64,000 bases of DNA, taken from the NCBI GenBank assembly GCA_036874045.1, contig CM072335.1, forward strand, positions 6,096,001 to 6,160,000. Direction: 5' to 3'. Shown here piece after piece: positions 22,853 through 34,044 of the stretch. The translations under genes and the position numbers were made by a program. Source of the stretch: Cymodocea nodosa (lineage: Eukaryota; Streptophyta; Magnoliopsida; Alismatales; Cymodoceaceae). The notes below the pieces were generated by a model. That model saw only the letters and a list, made by a program, of their open reading frames with translations, was not told where the DNA came from and made no database searches. Numbering within the stretch: position 1 is the first letter of the stretch; each line of letters begins with the position of its first letter.

Positions 22853-23991
22853 TTAAGAACATGATTGAAAAGTAGAAACAAATGGAATAAACATGTCAGT
22901 CCAAGCAAACTTTTTAGGCATAGTTCTTCTTGCTATTAATTCTGTTTTCATGCAATTCTTGTTCCTTCTTAATTTGTAAACATGTAATATATTATAAATT
23001 CCAAATACAAGTATATTACCATTAATGATATGAAATGCAGAAAGGGATCCTTTTTGGTTCTAGGGTAATGTAGCAGTTTCTATTTCTATATCTATTTCAA
23101 TATACTCCTCTTCCCACTTCCATTCATTTATGTCTTCCATAATCCATATTTGAAATTTCATCAGTTCATTCCACCATCTTATCAAACATAAAGTAGGATC
23201 ATCTTCTTCATTATACCACATTCCTATTTAAATTTTATTAAATTCTGCATATGGTGGTTTAGCTATTTCACTCGGTATAAGTAATATTTCTATATATTCA
23301 TCATAACTGTCTATGCTCACTATGTATAAATCAGATCCATATGCTATTGATATCTCTATGACTAGATATATATATCCATCAAGTATGACATGTGTTTGGT
23401 TAATTAATGATTTCTGTCCCAGATATATCATAATATTTTCATTCCAAGATCTATTCAGAAAATTATACACACTTAAGCGTAAATCTTCACCCCAATTTCT
23501 TGTAGGTCTCCAATAATATAATTTTTAGGAATTGCAAAATTTTTATCAGAAAATATTAAAGCTGACCCACAATTTATAGTTGGTACTTCAAATCTATTAG
23601 GTCTTCCTATATTCCATTCTTCTCCTGTTATAGGATTTCTTATCAAAATATCAAGTAATAATAAACTTGCATACCTTGGTCTCGTCTTGTATATGATTAA
23701 TCTTTCATCTATCCCCATAATATGATTTATTGCTTCTAATGCATTGGGTGGAATTCCAGTAGTTTCTTCCATAGCCAGATATTCATGGTTAATTGAACTA
23801 CGATTAAATGACCTCCATATGAATCTATCTCTAATCTTAGTCATTTTTGCAGCTTGTAGTCCCTGAAAATATTTTTCTTCAATACAGTTTTTAATTTCCT
23901 TTGATACACAACATAGCCTGCACAGATCTTTAGCTGACAAGTTACTTAGTACTTCCCTTAGTGCATCCAACAGTAATTGCATCAATTCCAT
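22853..23991 (-). pseudogene. AthE captured F-box-like gene
   Basis: The N-terminus (LLLDALREVLSNLSAKDLCRL then CCVSKEIKNCI) is a plant F-box motif, which binds SKP1 in SCF ubiquitin ligases. It is followed by an F-box-associated-like repeat region: RNPITGEEWNIG, YNFLNRSW, VILDGYIYLV, IVSIDSYDEYIEI, and a C-terminus IPFVSTFQSC. Full length would be about 375 residues, typical of plant F-box proteins. A frameshift near 23475 and stops at about 23227 and 23060 break it. It is in sense with the element, between gag and the polypurine tract. The AthC copy (55265-56396) proves it belongs to the family. Confidence 0.7.
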
Positions 23992-24297
23992 TTGTCAATT
24001 CTGTATAACACAAACAAAAATTTAGTAGAGACAAAAATTAACATAACTATAGCACACCCTCGTGGAGTTAAGGAGTAACTCAATGGATTAAGTTCGTTGA
24101 ATTATGGACTAACTCTACGATACTATTAACTAAAAATAAAAAAAACATATATACATACAGATAGTTGCTTCAGATATGCTGCTTCATTCAGCTACCCTCC
24201 CAGAAGAGGTATCAATTTCATTAACCGCTCTATTGACAGGATTAGGTATAGCTTGTATTGGCAATCCTCCAATAGGTCTAACTTCCATTGGTTCCTT
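23992..24297 (-). promoter_or_regulatory. AthE spacer upstream of the F-box-like gene
   Basis: Minus-strand TTTGTTTGTGTTATACAG ends 9 bases before the ATG and looks like a splice acceptor; AthC has the same context. Further upstream (24056-24120) stand CTCGTGGAGTTA, AACTCAATGGA and TTCGTTGAATTA, the motif array that precedes each internal ORF of this family. Confidence 0.45.
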
Positions 24298-25527
24298 CTA
24301 TCTAAGTGATATATTTCTATTCTGATTTTGAATTGCAGCATTTCCAAATACAAAATCTAGACGATTGTTTAATTGTTGGATTATCTTTTCTAATTTCTCT
24401 ATTCTAGATCCTTGTTCAATTAATGCTTCATAACTTATATTCTTCTCATTTATATTTTCTCCTCCCTGGAAATTGTTGTTTCTCCAAGATAAATTCGGGT
24501 GATTTCTCCAATTAGGATTATAAGAATTTCCCAAGTTATTTCTCTAGTTTCTAGCATAAATAATATCTAAGTCATTTATGTTTGCATTCTTTTCTACTAG
24601 CTTTTGATTTAATGATAACTCTTCTATTTTCTTTGTTAATTCATTTAATTTCACCTCAAGCATAATATTTGAATCTATTTCATGCATTCCTCTTGGCAAT
24701 ATTTTTCTATTTGCAATAGCTTCAACCGAATTTTCCCATTGTGCAGTTCTTTTTGCAAAGTTTTCTAAATATGCCCATGCTTCTTCACTACATAACTTTA
24801 AAAATCCATTTTGACAAGTAGATTCTAATAAAGATTTCGTTGAAACATCTATGCCTTCATAAATTATACCTATTAATTGTACTTTACTCATTGCATGATG
24901 TGGACATTGAGTTAGTAAATCTTTAAATCTTTCAAAATATTTCCAGAATGATTCACCCTGTTTTTGGCTATACATTAATATTTCTTTTTTCTTTTCAATC
25001 GTTTGATGTATTGGATAATATTTTTCCAGAAAAATAGAGCAAAATTCAATCCATATAGAAATTGAATCAGGCGATAGAGTATATAACCATCTCTTAGTTG
25101 TGTCTTTTAAAGAAAAAGGGATATATCTAAGTTTAATAGCATCTATACTCATGTTCGACATTTTCATCATTTGACAAACTTCGTTAAATTCTCTAAGGAA
25201 ATAATAGGCATCCTCTCTTTCTAATCCATAAAAATGTGGCAATTGACTAATATAATTAGATTTCAGTTCAAACCTATCTCCCTCAAAGTTTGGCAATCAA
25301 ATACATGAAGGTTCATCAACTAATTCAGGATACAGAATTTCTCTTAATGGTTTTTCTACTAGAGTAGCCATCTCTACGTTCTCTTTTAAAGAAAGGTTAG
25401 CTACACCCCAAAGAATTTCGTTAATGTTCAGTTTAGAAAATTTTTCAGTACTCCTCTGCAATGAAAATTCCTGGGTAGGTGTTCTTACTAATCGTTTAGT
25501 GCTTAGAGAACGGGTCCATGTGCTCAT
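24298..25527 (-). pseudogene. AthE gag core, located downstream of integrase
   Basis: One frame of 410 codons with two stops, at 25297-25299 (TGA; AthD has Arg) and 24535-24537 (TAG; AthD has Gln). Start at ATG 25525-25527 (MSTWTRSLSTKRL). Residues about 78-200 form the retrotransposon gag domain: LPHFYGLEREDAYYFLREF, IKLRYIPFSLKDTTKRWL, ESFWKYFERFKDLLTQCPHH, then a coiled-coil-like segment and NSYNPNWRNHPNLSWRNN, a hallmark of Athila gag. No zinc knuckle is in this ORF; it lies instead at the start of the pol ORF. Position after integrase is not the usual order, yet AthD shows it too. Confidence 0.8.
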
Positions 25528-26472
25528 AAATAAATAGCAGAAGATTAATTACATACCAGTTTGAAGCTTTCCATTCAATAAATATTTGTTGTCGAATAAA
25601 GTTAAATCAGCTGCTTCTCCTTCCAGTTCCTCCAACTCATTCTCCTTTCTTTTAAAAGTGCTGGTAACTCGTAAATAACATTTTATTTTATATATATACT
25701 ACACATTCATACAATGAATAAATCTCGTTGCAAGAACGTGTCTTGCAACGTGCATCGTGGTTCCTGTTTTTATGGGTACGTGTACCACTACTAATTTCTA
25801 ATTTTGGTAACCGCTAAACCGACGATGTTTCGTTCGTGGTTAAAAGAATAACCATTCTGCTTAATCCACGAATTAACCTCATTGAGTTACAGATAACTCA
25901 ACAGAATACAGTCGGTTACTGTTGCTAACTCCACGGACTAACTTCGTTGAGTTACAGATAACTCAATGGAGTGACCTTATATTATTACTGACCTCGTGGA
26001 GTTACGGTTAACTTAATAGACTTACTTCGTTGGGTTAACACTTAGCAACTTCTAAGTTTTACTCTTGTAAGTTTCTCTCTGTTCTTTTTTTCTTTTTCAT
26101 TCTGCTAACTGAAATAAAGTTAAATCTATGTCATTAATGCATCATTATAATTAAAATTCGTTTAAATCTGAACATTATATAAGGATTTAACATGCAGGTC
26201 ATTTTATGTTATGTAGAATTTACATTTTACCTTACAACATATAGAAATTTTTAAGCAGTTATCCTGTCATTCAATAAATTGTAAATCTGTTACATATTCA
26301 TTCTTAATGTTCCACAAATTACATAATATTCAATAAATTCCATTCATTTCACATCCAAAACATGTATGAAAATTGCATCTGAAAAATTTACATTCATTAA
26401 TATGAATCAATTACATTACAAGTACATCATACAATTTCATACAATTTTACACAAGTAGACGAACAATACATT
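25528..26472 (-). other. AthE spacer between accessory ORF and gag
   Basis: No gene. The part at 25860-26045 is an array of AACTCAACGGA-like and TTCGTTGAGTTA motifs. Just upstream of the gag ATG (about 25545-25556) the minus strand reads GGTATGTAATTAATC, a donor-like sequence that recurs after the F-box gene. Confidence 0.55.
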
Positions 26473-28689
26473 TTACTCTCTATTCCTAAGTTCATCTACT
26501 TCCTTCTGGAGTTTTTCTAATTGAAGTTCTAATTGATTAATTCTTTCTACTGCTCCTGTAATTCCTCTAGAAGGTACAACTATCTCTGCAACTACAAAAT
26601 TTCTGTATTCTTTCACTGAAATGATTCTTGATCTGATCCTTTTTGATGTCCATTTTGTGAAATCGATACAGTCCACCATCAGTAGTGGAATCAAATCTCC
26701 ATAAAATAATTTTTTCTTCACTGTTTTCATCTTGGAGATAAAAACTGCAAACCAAATTATTTGAATCTTATTCACAATTGCATATGTGGCCCATTTGACA
26801 AATTGACTTAATTCTATGTCATGGCCCTATTGTTGATAGACATTTTTAATTAGAATGTTAGCTACCATGTGTGCTTTACCATTTAAATGCTTCAATCTAT
26901 TTAATAAAGGCACACTAGGATTGATAGCTAAACAATATTTGATTTCCTGTTCAGTCCACTCGATGGCAGTTGTATCTTCCAAAATTTTTATTCCTTCATT
27001 CTTTAAACCAAAAATGTTGTGGAGAAGCTCTAGTGTTATCTGTACATCAGCTTCCTCCACGTTTGAAATTAATCCTCCTTCTCCTTCTCTTAAATTTGCA
27101 TAAAAACAGGGCACTAAATTCTCATATATTGCATGCCCTCTCTCTTGAGAAATGAATTGCAGTAGACCTTGAAATTCAAATAAATCTTTGATTTCTTGCA
27201 TTCCATCCCAATTTACTGGTCTACTGTAAATAATGTCATAACCCCTTATTTCTTGGTATTTGGTATAAGCTTCCTGACTACAAAAATGTACTTCATTCAA
27301 AATTGTTGTTTCAGTCGAGTCAGGCAGGTGACTTTGTTGTTCTAGAGGGGTTTGTACATGCTCTTCCTCTAACATAGGTTGCATTTGAACATTTTCAACA
27401 GATTCTTGAATTTCTGTTTCTGTTTGTGGTGGTGAGCTAGCAGAACTCTCCACTCTGTCTTGAATTCTCTCCATAAATTGCTGAAGAGTTTCTTGTTCTT
27501 TAATGGAATCTGTAAAATTATTTTTGTCCAAATGGCTTCTTTCAGCCTCTTCAATTTCTATTCTTTCTTCTTCCTCCTGACTACCAATCTATTCTATTAC
27601 TGTTCTTTCTGATTCTATAATAGATTGGGAGGGAGTTACGGGCAATTCAATTTCTACCCTAACTTCTATTTCTTCTTGTACAGGTTGTAGACTAATTTCA
27701 GCCTGATTTTCTTCTTTTCTTTGCTCTTGCTACTGTAGCTCCTCCTACTCCTCCTCAGAATCGGATAGCAGGTTAATAAAAATTTGCTCCACGGGTCTTG
27801 TAAAAATTGGTACTTTAGATTTAATTTCTTCATATTTAGGCACTTTTTCTTTTCCTTTCCTTTTTTTGATTAATTGTGCCTGTTCTTCCTCTTCATCTTC
27901 TGAAATTAAATCTACAAAAGTAGGCTTTGCAAGCCTTCGAGCCACAAGTACTAGCTCTTCCTGTTTAACTTTTTCTATAATTACTGGTCTTGAAGGACCA
28001 GCCTCATCTCCTTTTGGAGCAAGTTTGGCAGTAGCTTCTTGATGATGTTCCACTTTGATTTTATATTGGGCTTTCAACTTTTCTACAACCCTCTTTTTGT
28101 AAAGTGCATCAAACACTAGGTGTGCTTTAGCCACTACCAAATCTTCTGATTCTCCTTGGTTCTTTCCAACTTGAACCAGTTCTTCAAATTCTCTTATTTC
28201 TTCTTCGTTTGAAGGCCCCATAACTACCACCCTTTCTAATGGTTTAAGAAGTGGATTTGAAGGTCTAGGCTGCTGCTCCTCAGGAACAGGTCCTTCAACA
28301 GTCGACTCCTCTTGTCCTTCTGTTGCCTCTTCTTCATTTTCTTTCCTTTCTTGCTCCCAGATCACCCATTTAGCTCGTCTACAGATTCGTCTTTTGAACC
28401 AGAGCTGGGACTTACGTTGAATTAATTCTAGGGCTACATTGTTTGGCCGTATCTTTCTTTCTTTACTTACTGCAATTTCAGTTGCCACTCTAATTCGTGT
28501 CTCCATTATCTGTGGTATCTATATTTCTAACTCAACCAAAATTTTTCTCAAGTTAAAGAGTTCTGATTCTACCTTCTGTAGCTCTTTCTCTCTTGTTGTA
28601 TTCTTGATCTTCTGCTACGTGTGCCATTCTTCAGATTCCTTTAGAAACTGTGCGGTGTCCACTACCTCTTCCTAAAATTCAGACTTCAT
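26473..28689 (-). pseudogene. AthE accessory ORF (plant-transposon-protein type)
   Basis: Starting at ATG 28687-28689, one frame of 739 codons reaches TAA/TGA at 26473 with a handful of stops and no frameshift; stops fall where CAG or TGG is expected. N-terminus: coiled-coil-like REKELQKVESELFNLRKIL, then WFKRRICRRAKWVIW and a long Glu-rich region. The C-terminal domain (about residues 420-700) includes VHFCSQEAYTKY, DLFEFQGLLQF, FYANLREGEGGLISNVEEAD, IFGLKNEGIKI, HMVANILIKNVYQ, IQIIWFAVFISKM and LFYGDLIPLLMVD, ending in a leucine-rich coiled coil. It aligns segment by segment with the SirA/SirB accessory ORFs. Function unknown; DNA or RNA binding is a guess. Confidence 0.7.
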
Positions 28690-28794
28690 CTTCCTTATTG
28701 TAGAGTTACACAACAACACAGAATCGCTTTTGATTTCTACTATTCTAGATTCTAAATGATTTACCGAATAATGCCCCCAAAACCCTAGGTTTTA

Positions 28795-28990
28795 GTTTAA
28801 ATAAGCCCTAAGTTTAGGCGGGTAATCAGGTCATTTCCCGAACCAACTATTACTATTTTATTTGTGGTCTTAGTTACAGTACTCCGTTGGGTTATAGTTA
28901 ACTCAATGGAATAAGCTCGTTGACTAACTCAAGACTCAATAGAGTAAGCTCGTTGAGTTAAGCATAACTCAACGGACTCCCCGTACAAGC
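28795..28990 (-). promoter_or_regulatory. Putative internal promoter of the AthE accessory ORF
   Basis: Minus-strand TATTTAAAC at 28795-28803 lies about 105 bases upstream of the ATG. Upstream of it, 28875-28985 carries several GTTGAGTTA/AACTCAACGGA motifs. The layout mirrors the SirA and SirB accessory ORFs (motif, TATTTAAAC, ATG). Confidence 0.45.
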
Positions 28991-29029
28991 AAATATAATA
29001 ATAAAAATATTACAGAGAATAGTTTTTTC

Positions 29030-29283
29030 TTTTTTCTTTTTTTACCGATTTAACCGATACTATGTTTCGGTTAGACCTAAATATTTTTTTTTATTTTTTA
29101 TTGTTTTTTCGGTTGAATCGATACTATGTTTCGGTAAAACCAACATTTTTTTCTGAAAATTAATATACATATATTTTTATGTTCTGGTCATACCGATGGA
29201 TCCAATCGATTGAATCGCAACGATTTTTATGTTTTATATATATATATATATATATATTTCTTTTAATGTTTTTTTTTTATTTT
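29030..29283. repeat. AthE palindromic spacer after integrase
   Basis: CGGTTGAATCG, CCGATTTAACCG, TTTCGGTTAGACC and similar imperfect palindromes recur between homopolymer T runs, followed by a TA repeat (29237-29260). AthD has the same kind of spacer at 8470-8694. Confidence 0.6.
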
Positions 29284-30594
29284 TTAAGTAAAGCTCAAGT
29301 AGTCCTCTACTCTGACTTCTTCCATAATTCCAAAGGAGCTTTTTGGTGTTTTCAGAATAGGTTTCAGTCTTTGTTCATTTACTTTAAATATATTCTGATT
29401 TTTAGGATTTTCAATTTTACTAGCTCTATAAGGATAAATATTTCGAACTATGTAAGGTCCTGCCCATCTAGATCTTAATTTTCCTAGATGGTTATGGAGT
29501 CTAGCCATATAAAGATATACTTCTTGTCCTATTTCAAAGCTTTTTGGAATAAATTTTTTATCATGCCAAAATTTAATTTTCTCTTTTTCTCTTACAATCT
29601 TCGAATAAGCTTCATTTCTAAATTCTTCTAATTCAATTAATTACATTTTTCTATTTTCAGCAACTTGATTTAAATTAGTGTTCAGAGTTTTTAATGCCTA
29701 ATAAGCTTTATGTTCTATTTCAACAGGTAAATGACAACTTTTTCCATATACTAGCCTAAAAGGTGACATACCTAAGCTTGTTTTATAAGCAGTTCTATAA
29801 GCCCAAAGTGCATCTATCAATTTATTAGCCCAATCTGTTCTAGTAGGATTTACTACTTTTTCTAAGATTAACTTAATTTGTTTGTTTGCACTTTCTACTT
29901 GTCCACTTGTTTGTGGATGATATGATGTTGCAATTTTGTGGTTTACTCCATATTTCTTCATTAAGGCTTCAAAACTTCTATTACAGAAATGAGTTCCTCT
30001 ATCACTGATAATAGCTTTAGGTATTCCAAATCTAGCAAATATATTTGTTCTTATAAATTGTATTACCACTTTGTTGTCATTAGTTTTTGTAGGAATAACT
30101 TCTATCCATTTAGATACATAATCCACCCCCAACAATATGTAATTAAATTGATTAGACATAGGAAATGGACCCATAAAATATATTCCCCACACATCAAAGA
30201 TTTCAAACTCAATAATAGGATTAAGAGGCATCATATTCCTCTTTGATATTCTTCCTATTTGTTGACATCTTAAACAACTTAAGCAATATTTATAAGCATC
30301 TTTGAAAAGTGTTGGCCAATAAAACCCACATTGCAGAATTTTTGCAGTAGTTTTCCCTGAACCAAAATGCCCTCCACAAGCTTGGTCATGACAGAAAGAC
30401 AATATGCTCGGATATTCAGTTTTTGGAACACACCTCCTTAAAACCAAATCAGGACATTTCTTAAATAAGTATGGGTCTTTCCAATAGTAATATTTTACTC
30501 TTGAGAAAAACAATTTCTTATCCTGTTTATTCCAATCCTTAGGTGTTAAACCAGTAACTAAGTAATTAACTATGTCTGCATACCAAGGCATTGT
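29284..30594 (-). pseudogene. AthE integrase
   Basis: H-H-C-C finger ([22 protein letters not shown] region, then [12 protein letters not shown]), followed by [19 protein letters not shown] and [12 protein letters not shown]. The first catalytic Asp, seen as VWGIDFMGPF in AthD (about 47140), reads Tyr here, so the enzyme is dead apart from stops. A TAG at 29698-29700 replaces Trp and a TAA at 29641-29643 replaces Gln, judged by AthD. The C-terminal tail (ARLHNHLGKLRSRWAGPYIV) has no chromodomain, as expected for Athila/Tat. Confidence 0.85.
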
Positions 30595-31719
30595 GTTGAT
30601 GGTCATTAATTTTTCATCATGAAAATTATCCTTAATTTCAATATTTGATTTTTCTATTTGTAATCTTGATAAATGATCTGCTACTACATTTTCACAATCT
30701 TTTTTATCTTTAATTTCTAGATCAAATTCTTGCAATAATAATATCCATCGGATCAATCTAGGTTTAGTTTCTTTTTTCTTTATTAGATGTTTTAGAGTTG
30801 AATGATCCATGTATACTATTACTTTAGCTCCAATCAGATATGATCTAAACTTTTCTAAGGCAAACACAACAGCTAATAATTCTTTTTTAGTAGCTGTGTA
30901 ATTAACTTGAGCATCATTTAATGTTTTTCTTGCATAATGAATCACTCTAGGAGATTTTTCTATTTTCTGTCCCAACACTGCTCCTACAGCAAAATCAGAA
31001 GCATCGCACATTAATTCAAATGGATAGTTCCAATCAGGTGCTTGAATTATAGGAGTTGAAATTAAAATAGTCTTAATTCTGAAAAATGCTTCCTTGCAAT
31101 TTTTATCAAAGTTAAATGGAACATCTTTTAATAGATTAGTTAAAGGTCTAGCAATTTTGCTAAAGTCTTTAATAAATCTTCTATAAAAACCAGCATGTCC
31201 TAGAAATGATCTAATATCTTTTACTGATTTAGGTTTTGGTAGATTAGAAATTACTTCTATTTTAGCTTTATCTACTTCCAACCCTTTCTTAGAAACAACA
31301 TGCCCTAAGACTATTCCTTGTTTAACCATGAAGTGATATTTTTCCCAATTTAAAACTAGATTTTTTTCCATACAGCGTTTTAATATTTGGTCTAAATTAC
31401 TTAAACAAACTTCATATGAGTTGCCATATACAATAAAATCATCCATAAATATTTCTAAGAAATCTTTAGTCATTCCAGTAAATATGCCCTGCATACACCT
31501 TTAAAAGGTAACTGGTGCATTGCATAATCCGAATGGCATTCTCTTAAAAGCATAAGTTCCATTAGGACAGGTGAAAGTTGTTTTCTCTTGATCCTCTAAT
31601 GCTACTGAAATTTGATTATAACCTGAATACCTATCTAGGAAACAAAAATATTCTTGCCTTGCTAATCTTTCCAACATTTGATCTATAAAAGGTAAGGGAA
31701 AATGATCTTTCCTAGTCAC
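30595..31719 (-). pseudogene. AthE reverse transcriptase and RNase H
   Basis: RT landmarks: DHFPLPFIDQMLERLA, FLDRYSGYNQISV, FTCPNGTYAFKRMPFGLCNAP and catalytic [14 protein letters not shown] (31501-31503) splits it where Gln is expected. The tether and RNase H follow: [41 protein letters not shown] and [10 protein letters not shown]. It shares one frame with protease and integrase. Confidence 0.85.
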
Positions 31720-32832
31720 AACATTCAGCTTTCTATAGTCTATACATACTCTCTAGTCTGATTGAATTCTAGTAGGTATCAAGTCTTGACTTTCATTCCT
31801 AATAACTGTTAATCCTGATTTCTTGGGAACTACATGGATTGGACTAACTCACGAGCTATCAGAAATCAGATAAATTATATCATTATCTAACCATTTAACT
31901 ATTTCCTTCCTGACTACTTCTTTAAGGTTTGGATTTAATCTCCTCTCAAGAATTCTAACAAGTTTAGCATTCTCTTCTAAATATATGTGGTGACAGCATA
32001 AAGTTGAACTTAACCCTTTTATATCAGTCATAGTCCATCCTATTGCTTCTTTATAACTTTTTACTACATCTTTTAATTTAGCTATTTGATCTTCTTTTAA
32101 ATTTGAAGCAATAATGATTGGACAGGTTCGTTTATCTTCCAAAAATATATAGGTTAATTCAGGAGGTAAAGGTTTTAATTCTAAATGCTGCCCATCAGAA
32201 GCTAGAGCTCCTAATTGAACATCATCATCTTTTAAATGAATTTCTTCTAGATCTCCTTCTATATTTATGCTTTCACTTTCTTTTAAAATTTCAGAATTGA
32301 TTTGCCTATTTAATTCTTCTTGAATCACATCATCTAACATATCTCCTTCATCCTCTAAAAAGTCTATGGTATGTAAGGACATTTCTAATTCCTCAAACCT
32401 TTCTGGTTTGAAAATATTTAATTGAGTATCCTCATTACCATATGCTAACTTCATTACTCCAGTCTTACAATTTATAATAGCCCCTGATGTTGCTAAAAAT
32501 GGCATTCCCAAAATTAAGGATGTATCACTATTTTTATGCTTAATTTGTTGGGAATCCAAAATTACAATATCAATAGGGTATATAAAGTTTTTGATTTTAA
32601 TTAAGACATCCTCTATTTTTCCTCTAGGATATCTTATACTTCTATCAATTAATTGAATAATCGTACTAGTAGGAGTCAAGCCTTCTAATCCTAAGGATGC
32701 AAATATATCACTTGGCATAACATTTATACCTACACCTAAGTCTATTAAGGTTCTTTCTAGAATGGTATTTCCTATGGTGCATGATATAACAGAGATTCCA
32801 GGATCAGATAACTTTTTAGGAATTTGTGGCAA
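31720..32832 (-). pseudogene. AthE protease and N-terminal RT
   Basis: The protease core is ISCTIGNTILERTLIDLGVG, then INVMPSDIFASLGLE; Athila-type proteases have Asp-Leu-Gly rather than Asp-Ser-Gly. LILGMPFLATSGAIINC is the flap-to-C-terminal part. The RT N-terminus (RRLNPNLKEVVRKEIVKWLD, SPIHVVPKKSG) follows with two Trp-to-stop changes at about 31751 and 31849. Confidence 0.8.
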
Positions 32833-33954
32833 AAATAGGGAACTACTTTGCTAAGCTAAAAAGACATTTCTAAGAACTTTTCGCTCTCTTTTCCTAGTAC
32901 ACCAATCCTTCAGAAATTTAGCACAAGGTGGCATTTTCTGCAATAGATTTAACAAAGGAATGTTAACTTGTACTTTTTCAAAAATTTCTCTGATTTTTTC
33001 TTGTTTTTCAGGTATTGTTTGTTGTAATCTTTTAGGATAGGGTGCTAAAGATTTTGATTTCAAAGACTCTTTTTCTTTTAGTTGATTTGTTTGATCATTT
33101 TAAGCTTCATTTGCAGATTTAGATTGTTCTTCAGTGATTTCTAGATTTTCAGTTATTACATTTTTATTATCATTTTGATTTTTACTCTTATCCACCTTCA
33201 TATCATTTTCATTTTGAGTTCTTAGTGGTATATCAGTTCCAGATCTTAATGTTACACATACATCTTCCAGATTTTTGTTATTCTCATGATGTTTTTGCAT
33301 ATCATTTTCGTGATTATGATCTTCAATTGTTTTTAGTTTTAAAGTGCATTCTTTAAATTCTCTTGCATTAGTATTTTTTGTTTGCTGTATATTTTGCAAA
33401 TTATGCAGGTTTATAACATTATAATTTTGATTGTCCTGTTGCATAACTTGTATTTTCATTGTATATTCGTCTAATGCTTTTAATTTTATTTCCAGATCAT
33501 CTAATTTCATTGCATTCAATTTTTGATCAATTTTCATTATGGTTTTTTTAGTTTTGTAAATTATATCCTTTTTAGGTTTTGAATATGCTTCCTTATAGTT
33601 TAATTGGTTGACTTCTTGTTGTTGACACATAAAGTATTCCAGTTTGTCTAGATTTTACTCTATACTATGCTCTAGTCTATCATACCTATCCCAAACTTCT
33701 ATGTCTCTCAACATATTACATATTCTATACTGACCATCAGTTGGGTAAACTATAGGATTCTCATACTCGACTCTATTATATTGAGGATAATTCATTTGTT
33801 GTTCATGGGATCTAACCATCTGTAAACGTCTCAGTTTCAAACAGTCAGAAATGTCATGTCCTTCAGAATTGCAGAATTCACATATGCTAATTATAGGGTT
33901 CAGAAATCTTTGAGCATAAGCATATGCCATATTCTCAATTATAGAAGAAAACAC
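32833..33954 (-). pseudogene. AthE zinc-knuckle ORF at the start of pol
   Basis: The frame opens about 90 bases after the PBS and carries a CCHC knuckle CEFCNSEGHDISDC near residue 25. It then runs through a charged, low-complexity linker (many Glu, Lys, Asn, Gln) into the protease in the same frame. No gag core precedes it, which is the odd feature of this family. Three stops lie at 33655, 33100 and 32851. It may supply the nucleocapsid function separately from the gag core encoded downstream. Confidence 0.7.
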
Positions 33955-34024
33955 ACAACTCTGGCTATTAAAACGAAACAGCTCTAAAAGTTGCTTAAAT
34001 TAATTCAATTCAATTCAATTCCAT

Positions 34025-34037
34025 GGCAACGGTGCCA
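34025..34037 (-). other. AthE primer binding site
   Basis: Minus-strand TGGCACCGTTGCC, one base from the TGGCGCCGTTGCC typical of Athila/Tat elements, lies seven bases from the 5' LTR edge. Confidence 0.85.
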
Positions 34038-34044
34038 TAAAACT

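Noticed and set aside
22643-22864. Plus-strand frame with Phe/Lys runs
   Set aside because: It is the antisense of the end of the F-box-like gene and its homopolymer-rich 3' flank.
29237-29260. TA repeat as a possible origin or unwinding element
   Set aside because: Simple repeat in an AT-rich spacer; no further support.
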